Below are positions 25,675 through 36,100 of a stretch of DNA of 64,000 nucleotides, piece by piece. The position numbers and the translations under genes were made by a program. The notes beneath the pieces were generated by a model. It saw only the letters and a program-made list of their open reading frames with translations. It did no database searches and was not told where the DNA came from. Position 1 is the stretch's first letter. Each line of letters starts with the position of its first letter. The DNA lies in contig NC_056003.1 in NCBI RefSeq assembly GCF_018446385.1, forward strand, positions 23,743,198-23,807,197. Direction: 5' to 3'. The DNA is from Zingiber officinale. Its lineage: Eukaryota; Streptophyta; Magnoliopsida; Zingiberales; Zingiberaceae.

Positions 25675-27006
25675 GAAACATGCACGATCTATTTCTGGAT
25701 TTTGATAATGCATAGCTTCTCACCTCCCAATCGCTTGATTTGCTTTATGCTTCGAGTCTCTTGCACAGGTAACAAATTTAGTCTTCACATCCCTGAAAAA
25801 AGGAAAGAAATTGGATGCTTGCGGCTAGTCAAACCCTAAACAACTAAATGAATCTGAATCTCTTGAATGGTGTGTCTTCTCATTCAAAAGAGTCATTCAA
25901 ATTGAGAACCAAATCATGTGCACCATCAACATTGCACCATTTAACCCTCCATTTTGATGCCCGTCCTTCCTATCCCTCATTAAGAATCATTTCGTTGCAA
26001 TTTGTGTTCATCATCACTCCATCTAGTTGTCGCCCTTCTTCTCCAACCTACCAGAGGAACCCTGTGAGGAAATTTTCTGAGGTGTTTAGTGCTGCTATGG
26101 CAGTTCAAAGCCCGAGTGCCCACTCTGACCCTGAAACTCCTTTTGGTTTCATTGAAATCTTGGCCTGACTACAACCCTTTATATGAAATTCTAGTTTTTT
26201 TTTTTTTTTAATAAAGGTTAATAGGATTGATGTCCTCTATCAAGTTACATTTGCCTCGCCTAAGAAGCGGAATACATGTGTTTGGACCTTTCTAAACATC
26301 ATTTCACATTGGGTACATCTCCTTGTATTGGCACCTATTTCAGCTACGCCACCTTTATACAAAATTCTAGTTTGGAGTTATTGAATTTTGTCTTCAGTAT
26401 CGTGCGTAATTTAATGTTGTTTTTAGTAATGTTTTGATGTGATTTGGTTGAAGGTATCATCGCAAGATCGAGGATTGTGCACTTATAAATCTAAATGAGG
26501 TATTTGTAGAATTCATGGTCGTAGATTCGATCAGATTTAGTGTCTAAATTCATTTCGCATTTGGAATTTGGCTTACATTGATTTAATCGGAATCAAATTG
26601 AGATCAGATAGTCATTTAGAAATAGTTGATTATAAATGTAAAATATTCAAAGAATTAATTTACAATATTTCAAACAATGAAAATGATTCCAATTTTCACA
26701 TATATATATATATATATATTTATAATAACTGTGTTTAGAAACTAAAATTTGAATTTCTAAATAATTTCAAGAATTAATTTGTTCAATAGAACTAATATTC
26801 TATAGGTTGATTTTTGACTGAGTATAAATTGTGTTATGTATTTTACCTAATAGGCAAATCAAAAGGGTAGACCGTCTATTTCCAGAATTAATTGGACAAA
26901 ACCTATACACCTAAATTGCTAAAATAATAATAAAAGTTATTGGGCATCAAGGAAGCTCATATACAGAGAGCCCAAGTGCCACATCTTATAACAAAGGAAT
27001 GCCATA
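25675..27006. other. Intergenic between convergent TELO2 and Ycf20-like gene
   Basis: TELO2 3' untranslated sequence presumably occupies the left part. 25848-26168 contains a 106-codon open frame on the plus strand with no recognisable family. A TA dinucleotide microsatellite occupies 26701-26719. Both genes end here, facing each other. Confidence 0.6.
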
Positions 27007-27468
27007 CTAACTAGCAAGCTTAAAAGCATCAATGAAAAGTCCATACGTGAACCCCATCTTAAAATTGTTTAGTAATGCAACAGGGAAGGTCACTCTGGGT
27101 CGGCTGTAGTAAAACCTTGTCACGAACTCTGTAAGGAGGACACATACCACTGCAGCAATTACATCATTCACTCCCAATGCACCAAATGATAGAGAGATCG
27201 TCTGTGCAACATAAAACCCACCCAACAATGAGATACCGCCAAAAAGTGCTCTCCTAGGTCGGCTTTTGAAGTAGTTCCTTGAGATATCTGGGACAAGACG
27301 AATGATGTCGACTAGTCTTCGCGGACCCTCGTTTTCTTGTACTGCTCGAATAAGGAGCTTTCCAGGTGAATAACTCCATAATGGAACTCTGGATTTGTGA
27401 AGGAAGAGCTTAGTTTGTGATCCAAGACCAAGGTTCACTGGTTGAATAAAAGATGAACCACATGCCAT
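27007..27468 (-). CDS. Ycf20-like protein, chloroplast (DUF565)
   Basis: Single coding exon, 153 aa. Residues 1 to about 45 are rich in S, L, K and R and low in acidic residues, like a chloroplast transit peptide. The rest matches the Ycf20/DUF565 family: RRLVDIIRLVPDISRNYF, SRPRRALFGGISLLGGFYVA, then VNDVIAAVVCVLLTEFVTRF, SRPRVTFPVALLNNFKMGF and GLFIDAFKLAS at the end. Two hydrophobic segments (about 72-92 and 97-117) and probably a third suggest a thylakoid membrane protein. The family descends from a plastid/cyanobacterial ORF; one Arabidopsis member (NPQ7) affects non-photochemical quenching. Which paralogue this is cannot be decided here. A 3' splice site (GATCTGCAG) lies just before the ATG, so the 5' leader is probably split. 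The protein starts within a few bases of that junction. Confidence 0.9.
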   Translation of the reverse strand: MACGSSFIQPVNLGLGSQTKLFLHKSRVPLWSYSPGKLLIRAVQENEGPRRLVDIIRLVPDISRNYFKSRPRRALFGGISLLGGFYVAQTISLSFGALGVNDVIAAVVCVLLTEFVTRFYYSRPRVTFPVALLNNFKMGFTYGLFIDAFKLAS

Positions 27469-27480
27469 TTTGTAGACTGC

Positions 27481-28884
27481 AGATCAAATGAGATAGGGGA
27501 TGTATAAAACAATCGTCAGACTCATTACTTACTGTGTTCAAAATTTCTAATGCAAAAACAAAGACAGACTAAGATGAGGAAGAAATTAGGGGTGATTACT
27601 TAGGAGCAAGAAGACCATGAGTGATCCAATACATGCAAGGGTCAAGTTATGAGCTTTAGTTCTAAACAAACATACATTGCATAACAAGAATTTAGTCTTC
27701 AATATGAAAATACAAAAATAACTATAAGGTGAAATTGTGATTGCATGTCAAAATTAACCGGAGATCATGACAAACTAAAAGGGGTATGCGGTTTTCTGAA
27801 TACAAATCTGAATTCGGGCTATGGACTAAGCAAGCCTTTATATATATATATATATATCCGAAAAATTTGTTCGATTTGATTTTTTTTTTTTTTTTTTGCT
27901 TAATACTACGACCCAACCCGTAAAGGCAAAATCTGATTGGCATAACCGAGAGCTTAAAAAAATACTACAAACTTACCATGTGGTGACCAGCTCGGCTATG
28001 ACCTGGGGGATTTCATGTTAATAGTAAATGTAATTTCATATTAATTTCTTACAAGTCTAAGCCCTCAAACACTTGGCTCTATAGCTTAAAATAGTAAATT
28101 GATAAAGAGGTCTGGAAAGAACAAGGCTTAAAATTATGCATGAGATTGTTAATATGAGTGGTCCATCATAAGTTTAACTTTCAGAAAATAAGCATTAAAA
28201 TTAGATAATATGTTTGCAAGGCATAATTCAAACCACATAATTCAGATGTGCATAAGACCTACACAATATATTCGCTAATTTGGACTGGACGACACCAAGA
28301 ATTGTATGCTAACTAATTTTAATTAATTAACAGAGCTAATGATTATGATGCAGAATCTATAGTAATGTCTTACCACTAGAAGGGAAAAGTGAACAAGGAC
28401 AACCACTGTGGTATGGTCGAAACCAAAGAGTGTAACAAGTGAAGAAAGAACTTCATCAGGAATTAAAGAGGAAAAATATAGTAAGCAGCCGAATCTAATC
28501 CAAAAAATTAACTTTTCACAAAGCTTCTTTGAAGCATTACAACCAACGCCTAGAAGGCAGACTTAAGATCTAATAAATCGAAACAATCACAAGCAAATAC
28601 AGAAGGCAGACCTAAGCCTCCGCCAACCTAACAACTACCTCGCAAATTACTCATCTGATTTGGTCAAAATGATACTAATATATATAAGAAAATTCGAGCA
28701 ACTACAGAAAACAAAGAATTCATCGACTGAGTTAAACAGATTCTAAGCGATTAAGATTAGTGATTAGAAACAGGTAAAAATCATACATCCGTCTCGATCG
28801 AGTTACGGCCTGGAGCAGATAAAGGAAGAAATAGAACACTATAGAAGCAGGTTTGAAATCCATTTGTGAGTTCTGCATGCTTAC
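27481..28884 (-). other. Probable 5'-leader intron of the Ycf20-like gene
   Basis: On the minus strand a donor GAT|GTAAGC (exon end 28885) and an acceptor CTGCAG (about 27481) frame 1.4 kb of AT-rich sequence with a TA microsatellite near 27838-27857. No coding signal inside. The splice pair is predicted, not proven. Confidence 0.5.
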
Positions 28885-29010
28885 ATCCTCGAGATCTGTA
28901 ATCGATTGTTGTCCCTCGAGCAGAGGCGATGAAAGAAAGAAACGAAGAGAATCGGTGGAAGGCGATCCGAAGTCGTCAGACGGGAGGAGCGAGATGAGAG
29001 ATGGATGAAC
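28885..29010 (-). other. Predicted non-coding first exon of the Ycf20-like gene
   Basis: Minus-strand pyrimidine-rich sequence (TCTCTTCGTTTCTTTC) directly upstream of the predicted donor at 28885 and downstream of paired GGCCCA boxes. The right edge (transcription start) is approximate. Confidence 0.4.
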
Positions 29011-29034
29011 GAGAGCAGGATTTCCAATCCATTT

Positions 29035-29082
29035 CAATTGGGCCGTAATGCCCTTACCAGGCTTCAATAATTGGGCCGTAAT
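29035..29082 (-). promoter_or_regulatory. Paired site II-like elements (GGCCCA)
   Basis: The 14-mer ATTACGGCCCAATT occurs twice on the minus strand, at about 29036-29049 and 29069-29082, roughly 33 bp apart and just upstream of the predicted first exon. GGCCCA (site II) pairs are known targets of TCP factors in plant housekeeping and organelle-protein genes, which fits a plastid protein gene. Confidence 0.55.
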
Positions 29083-29302
29083 TCGGCTCCTTAAAAATAA
29101 CGTTTGGACGATATTTTCTAATATCTTATCTAGACTCGAACTCGAAACCAACTCAACCTTTACCCAGGGACATTATTTAACACAAACAAGAACGCATATT
29201 CAATAGTAGGAATGACGTGTATTGAGAATTCAATTTTTCGCCAACCCATTTGCATTTCCTGATTTCCCAACCAATAAATTTTTTTGAATGAAATCGATAC
29301 CA

Positions 29303-32180
29303 ACAATAACAACAATCATACTTTATCTCACTAAATGAGATTGGCTATATGAATCCTTCATTGAGCTCTATCTCTCATGATACCATCATCTATATTTAAA
29401 TAAAATTTATCTTGGTTTATCGTGACTAACCAAATCTTTTTTGTTCTTCCTCTTCCTCGTTTGATATACGTATTTGTCATAGTTTTACATCGCCTAACTG
29501 GAGCATTTATTGATCGTCTAAGTACATATCCGTACAATCTTAAACGTGTCTCTCGGAATTTTCTCTCAATAGATACAACTTCGACTTTCTTTCTAATGCT
29601 CTTATTTCTTATTCTGTTCATTATCGTATTTCTACACATTCACCTTAACATCCTCATCTCTGCAACTCTCATTTTCTGCTCATGTGCTCGAGTTATAACC
29701 CAACACCTAGCTCCATATAACATAGCAGGTCTAACTGCGATTTTGTAGAATTTTCCTTTAAGTTTTAGAGGTACTTTACGGTCACATAAAACACTCGACG
29801 TTCTCCTCCATTTCAACCATCCTATTTGTATTCTATGTAAGACATCTCTCTCAATTCCTCTATCATTTTGCAAAAATGATCCTAAATATATAAACCTCTC
29901 GATTCCGGGCAACTCGTCGTCTCCTATCTTAACAATTGTCTCATTATATCTAATATTGCTAAACTTAAATTCCATATATTTTGTCTTTAGTATATTAAGT
30001 CTAAAATATTTCCTTTTTAGTATTTTCCGCTAAGATTCTAATTTAGCATTTACTCCTTCATGTGTTTCATTTACCAAAATAATGTCATCTGCAAATAACA
30101 TGCACCATGGTACCGTGTCTTGAATATGTGAGTGAGTTCGTCCATAATTAGTGTAAAAAGATACAGAGTTAGAGTTGATTCTTGATATAATCCTATCTTT
30201 ATTGGAAATGCTTCAGTTACTCCGCCTGAAGTCTTTACATCCTCGTGCATATCCTTAATTAATTCAATATATATTACGCTAACATCTTTCTTCTTTAGAA
30301 TTTTTCATATAATTTCTCTTAGGACTCTACCATAAGTTTTTTCTAAGTCAATGAATATCATGTGTAGATCTTGTTTTTGCTCCTGATATTTTTCAATTAG
30401 TTGTCTAAGAAAATGTATAGCTTCTATTGTCGACCTTCCAGACATGAACCTAAATTGATTTTCGGTCACCATGGTCACATTCCTTAATCTTTTTTCTATT
30501 AATTTTTCCTAAAATTTCATGGTATGACTCATTAGTTTAATACCCCTATAGTTTGCACAATTTTGTATGTCTCCCTTATTTTTATATAAAAAAATTAGAG
30601 TACTTATTCTTCATTAATAATACTTTTTTTCGTTTTCAATATCATATTAAATAATTTTGTAAGTCATTTAATACCTTGTTTCCTTAGGCACTTCCATACT
30701 TCTATGGGAATATCATCTGGTCCAACGACTTTTTCATTGTGCATCACATTTAAACCTTGTTTTATTTCTGAAGTTTGAACCCTACGATAAAAATTTAAAT
30801 TTCTATTCTTATTTGACCTATTTAAATTACCTAAGTTAAGTTGATCATCTAAACCTTCATTAAAAAGATGATGAAAATACCTCTTCCATCGTTCTTTTAT
30901 TTCTTTCTTGTTTACCAGTATTCTGTTACATTCATCTTTAATATATTTTATTTATATAAGATCTCTTGTTTTCTTTTCTCTCACTTTAACTATTCTATAA
31001 ATATCTCTTTCTCCATCTTTTGTATCCAATTTTTGATATAATTGTTCAAAAGTTTTATTCTTTGCTTCATTCACTACTATCTTAAATTCTTTTTTAGCTA
31101 TTGTATATTTTTTTAGGTTTCCCTCGTTCTTACAAATATATAATTCCTTATAAGCTATTCATTTTTCCTTCACTTTCTCTTGTACTTTCTCATTCCACTA
31201 CCAAAATTCTTTACTTAGTGGTGCATGTCCCTTTGATAAGTACACTCTTAGCTACTATTTTCAACTTTGATATCATCTTATTCTATGTTGTATTAGAATC
31301 ACCATATATTTCACCTAATACTTGTACTCCTACCTTCTCCTTGAATATATTTTGTTTCTCATCCTTTAACTTCCACCACTTAATTCTAGGAGTCATATAT
31401 ATATTTTTTCTATTGATATTATGCTTAAGGCGTATATCCAATACTATTAACCTATGTTAGGTAGTTAAGCTTTCTTCAGGGATGACCTTACAATCTTTAC
31501 AAATCTTTCTATCCTTCTTCCTAATCATAAGAAAGTCAATTTGCGATTTATTATTCCCACTTTTGAACGTGACTAAGTGCTCTTCTCTTTTCTTAAAAAA
31601 CGTATTAGCTAATATAAGGTCATATGCTATCGCAAAATCTAATATAGTTTTCCCATCCTCATTTCTTGTTCCAAACCCATAACCCCTATGCACCCTCTCA
31701 TATTCCTCATTTTTCACTCCGACATGCTCATTTAGATTACCTCCTATTAAAATTTTCATTTGGCGAAATGTTTTGTAATATTTCATCCAAGTCATCCCAT
31801 AACCTTGATTTGGTAGCTTCATCTAATCCTACTTGTGGTGCATATACGCTAATTATGTTCATAGTTTCTTTTGCCACTATTATCTTAATGACTATAATTC
31901 TATCCCTTTTTTAACTACTCCTACAACCTCATCCTTTAACGAACTATCTACAACAATACTCACTCCATTTCTTGCTTTACTCTTTCCTATATACCATAAC
32001 TTAAACCCGAGTTTTCTATCAGTTTTGTCTTGTCACCTACCCATTCTGTCTTTTGTATACACAAAATACTAATTCTTCTCCTAATCATTGTATCTACTAC
32101 TTCCATTGATTTAGCAGTGAGGTTTCCTATGTTATATGTTCAAAATCTTAGATTATTAATTTTCCTATCATATTTGTTCT
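29303..32180 (-). mobile_element. RTE-clade LINE, degenerate
   Basis: Minus-strand order is correct for an RTE element. An AP-endonuclease piece lies at 31822-31457 (GGNLNEHVG, YERVHRGYGFGTRNEDGKT, ILDFAIAYDLILANTFFKKR, FKSGNNKSQIDFLMIRKKDR). Reverse-transcriptase debris follows from about 31000 to 30000, then C-terminal pieces at 29975-29640 (IERFIYLGSFLQNDRGIE, VRPAMLYGARCW) and 29639-29358 (RETRLRLYGYVLRR, APVRRCKTM, KRGRGRTKKIW). The 3' end is TTG-repeat sequence near 29303. Frameshifts and stops separate the pieces, so it is dead. It fills the gap between the divergently placed Ycf20-like promoter and the INT1 3' end. Confidence 0.88.
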
Positions 32181-33119
32181 TATTCAACTTATGGTGTGAG
32201 AACTCTTGCCTATTTAGCACTACATCCAAGTTCTCATGGAGATGTAGCAATCCTTGCCGATACGTTACAGTCGAACTCTGCAATGCGAACTCTTGCATAT
32301 TTAGCACTGCATCCGAGTTCTGGAAATGTAACGATCTTTATTGAGTTGTACAACGCGTTTCTTCCGGGGAACAACCTATTATTAGTATAATAGTTTAGTG
32401 GATCTATTCATTAAATATTTGTCATAGTTTTAATGCTGACTGGCAACCTAACATAACCCTTCTTTATCCGGACTTGAGATCGATCATGACTAGATCGTCA
32501 CAAGCGAAGTTTTGAAACGAACCGATAACCTTTTTAAAGGTTATCGATGTTCTAGATACTTTTGAATATGCATAAATTGTACTTGAGATTTACTTAATAA
32601 ATGAAATAGAAATAAAAAAATGATCCTAGATTATATAAAAACAAATATTTTGATACTAATCATTGTTTTTTCTTCATGCTCAATTAATATTGAGCTTTTA
32701 ACTTTGTCATTGCCATGAAAGTTGCATGATGGAGTCAGAAGTTATGAAACGTTATTAGCTTGAATGAAGGCAGATGATTAATAGGTACCCGATCTGTAAG
32801 ATTACTGTAAATTCTCCATTTTCTCTTTCACGGAACGAAAGGACACAAGCAATGGAACAGGTCTGTCTAAGCTCTGTTCTCAAGCAAAACCTTCCCCGGG
32901 ACACAGTGATATCGAGGAAACTATGAGCTTTATCAATTTTTGCCAACAAAATGAAAAGGTTTGGCAGTTGCAGAACACTTCAAGATATACCTTACAATGG
33001 CTGATGGAGACTACCAGGAATCGCATCTGCCTAGCAAACTGTTCGATCCTATCACTTCCTTCACGGAGGTGTTGTACACTTGCATTGCAAATGCAAATCG
33101 ATTCAGAGACCATGCCAAC
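32181..33119. other. Gap between RTE remnant and INT1; short direct repeat
   Basis: A roughly 36-bp word beginning GAACTCTTGC, followed by TATTTAGCACT and ending CCAAGTTCTC/CCGAGTTCTG, occurs twice (about 32200-32236 and 32285-32320). The rest, up to the INT1 stop codon, is probably INT1 3' untranslated and flanking sequence. No gene seen. Confidence 0.5.
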
Positions 33120-36100
33120 TCAGGCTAGTAGGCGCCTCCGTGCATCTTCAGATCCCCATGCCCTCTCCTTCCAAAGGCTTTCCACCTCCTCAAAGCTCAG
33201 GCCTTTTGTTTCTGGAACAAAAAGTACCACAAACACAGATGCTGCCACTGCGATTCCAGCTATGATCAAGAAAGTCCCAGCTGTCCCCACAATTGCAACT
33301 ATCGACAGGAATGTTTGCGAGACAATCAGGTTTGAAACCCAATTCACAGTAGCAGACATGCCTCCGCCCACCCCCCGGTAGGCCTCCGGGTAAATCTCTG
33401 AGTTGACTGCCCATGGAACAGGGCCCATCCCCGGAGAGAAAAAGCCAATGTATAGAACAAGCCCTAAAACAGCAACCCAGCCTAGGTTCCTGTCACAGGT
33501 GGTATGAAGGGCTTGCATCTCACATAAGTGAGACTTAATTCCTGATGATTGCAAAAAGAATGCCCCCGAAAGTATGAGAAGTGACATAACAACACCTGCT
33601 AGACTGCAGAGTGTTAATCGACGCCTGCCGCAGCGATCAATGAGGAAGATTCCTAAAATTGTACCAGCTGCATTCATCCCAGCAACAATCAGAGAGAGCA
33701 GCAGCGCAAGTTGGTTCGAAGTAAAACCAGCCATCTGGACAATCGTGGGGCTGTAGTACATAACTGTATTTATTCCAGTGAACTGCTGGAAAGCCTGCCA
33801 CAAGCAAATTTACAAAGAATAAGTTATCAATGCATACATAACTGACAGTGCATAAAGAGTCCATAATGCAAGTTAAAAGCAAATATTAGAAAGAATTTAC
33901 TATTCCACAATTTGCAATGGTAATCTGCCTAACTGATGTGCAAAACGTTTTCTAGAAAATTGATCCATTGAATCTAAAATTATTCTTCACTGAAAAATCA
34001 AGCAATCTGGAGGTCATTCAACTAGCATACTAAATATTAGAAGTCATTGTGATCAACTACATTTAATACCTGAACCATTATACAGGAGTTTATTTTCCTA
34101 AGGGACTAAAAAAAAATCTAAATTGACAAATGCAACCCGATAGCAAGTGCCTTGGAGTTCATGAGAACCAAAGTCTAACATACAATCTAGCTTAATGGAT
34201 AGTGTGACCTTACAGATTGATGATCAGGATGCTGGATCAGGTATAATGTTGTATTTTACTATGTCATTTAAAAAATATTTTGATGAAGGATATGTTGTTT
34301 TTACAAGGCTTAGCAGAACTGATTAATTCGAAAGATGTGAAATCAGATGGTAAGAAGAATGACACAGATTGACAAATGACTGACAAGCTAGATTATGTTA
34401 TGATTAGCAGGTGGAAACATCATAGCATTATTCACCATATGATATGCTTCAAAGCATCTAAATAAGTTTCAGGGGATTCTAAGTCAAATGGTTGCAAAAA
34501 AGTTTGTTTAGAATGATGGGATGCAATGACTGATATTTTGCTTATTCAGTGCCAAATACTTGGAAGACTCTTGTTATGCTGAATAATTCAGCACCTGAAG
34601 TAAGTTGAATTTTGCTAGGGATAAAGACAACATTCTGATAGAATGAGGAGCACAATGGTTACACTACAGGTTCTAGAGATGAAACACTTACCAAAGGAGT
34701 AAAGCTAGAAAAGCCATGGACAATGATCAGTTAATCAGTAGGTCAAAGAGTAAAGAAAAAGAAATATTTTGACTATGAAAACATGAACACTTTAAGAACT
34801 GTAGAAAATCAAAAGGGTAACAAAAAGCAGCAAAAGGTAGATTACTAGACTACTGCAACAGTTACTCTATCATCAAAGCATGAATTATCACTAATTTAGG
34901 ATACGAGATTGGGTACACATCCTTAACACTTTGAGAAGAATTGTAGATAATCAAAAAAGAAACAAAAGGCAGATGACACAACAGTTGCTACATCATCAGA
35001 TCTTTCTGATACGAAATGGATTGTGTACCTAGAAGCACCAATGTGCCATATCAATGTCTCTAAGAGAGGATATTTTATTACCTATAGAACAGGAAACTTG
35101 TGAAAATAGGCAACAGAACTATTAGCAAGATCTGGGAATAGGTGGTAGGAATACAAATTTAGACTAACACAAATTTTTATGGTTTTGAGGAATGTTCATC
35201 GGATCTACACATAAATTCAATTTTACTAAATTTTCTGAATCTGGAGATTAACTGGAGGGTTACTCATGATTGCTAGAGGAAGTATTTGATGTACACAATA
35301 CAAGACAAGAGTGTGGGTTTTGACCTTATAGTTGTATGCTATGTTGGATGATGGATCCATCAACATATAACACGAGACTAGGACACATGATAGAGGCATT
35401 TGAACTTGTGGGCTAAGCAATCTCTTATTACACTAACTAAGCATGTGAAGTCGAATCCTTATGATCATTGCTTGTTTGAAAAGTGGCATAGAGTCTCTTT
35501 TGGTACTGGAGCAGAGAGGAAAAGGAACAAGCTGGAGCTAATTCATTACGATGTTTGTGGTCTTATTAAGGTGGAGTTCTTAGGTGGTCGCAGGATCTTT
35601 GTCACTTCTATTGATGATACTTTGAAGAAGACTTGGGTTTATACGCTATAACAATTACATGTTATGGTTGAGAACGAGAGACAAAAAAGGTTAAATGTCT
35701 TAGATGATAATGGAGAGTACACGTCTACTGAGTTTAAGGGGTACTTAACCTAAGAATAGTACATGACATGGGTTTATACAACCTAAGAAACCTAAACACA
35801 CAATAGAGTTGTTGAGCAAATGAATAGGACCATTATGGAGTAAGTGAAGAGCATGATGAGAATAGCATAGTTAATCTATTGAACAAGCCTCCATCAGTGC
35901 CTTTTAGGTTTGATATCCTAGAGCGATCTTGGATAGAAAAATTCATCTTATGCTCATCTGAGGATATTTGTAGGCCTTTATGTCAAACTCAGTTGTCCAA
36001 GGGACCATGAGTTTGACCAAGGGACCAAGTGTCTTTTATCCCAAGTGAAAGCCTCCACAAACAGTATAGATCAATGAACTTGTTTTGCATCTGACTCATA

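Noticed and set aside
25848-26168. 106-aa ORF downstream of TELO2
   Set aside because: No recognisable family and unusual composition; probably chance in 3' flanking sequence.
28732-29151. 139-aa minus-strand ORF overlapping the Ycf20-like promoter
   Set aside because: It runs through the predicted leader exon, donor site and GGCCCA boxes and has no family resemblance.
33637-33882. Overlapping ORF on the minus strand
   Set aside because: Shadow of INT1 exon 6 in another frame.
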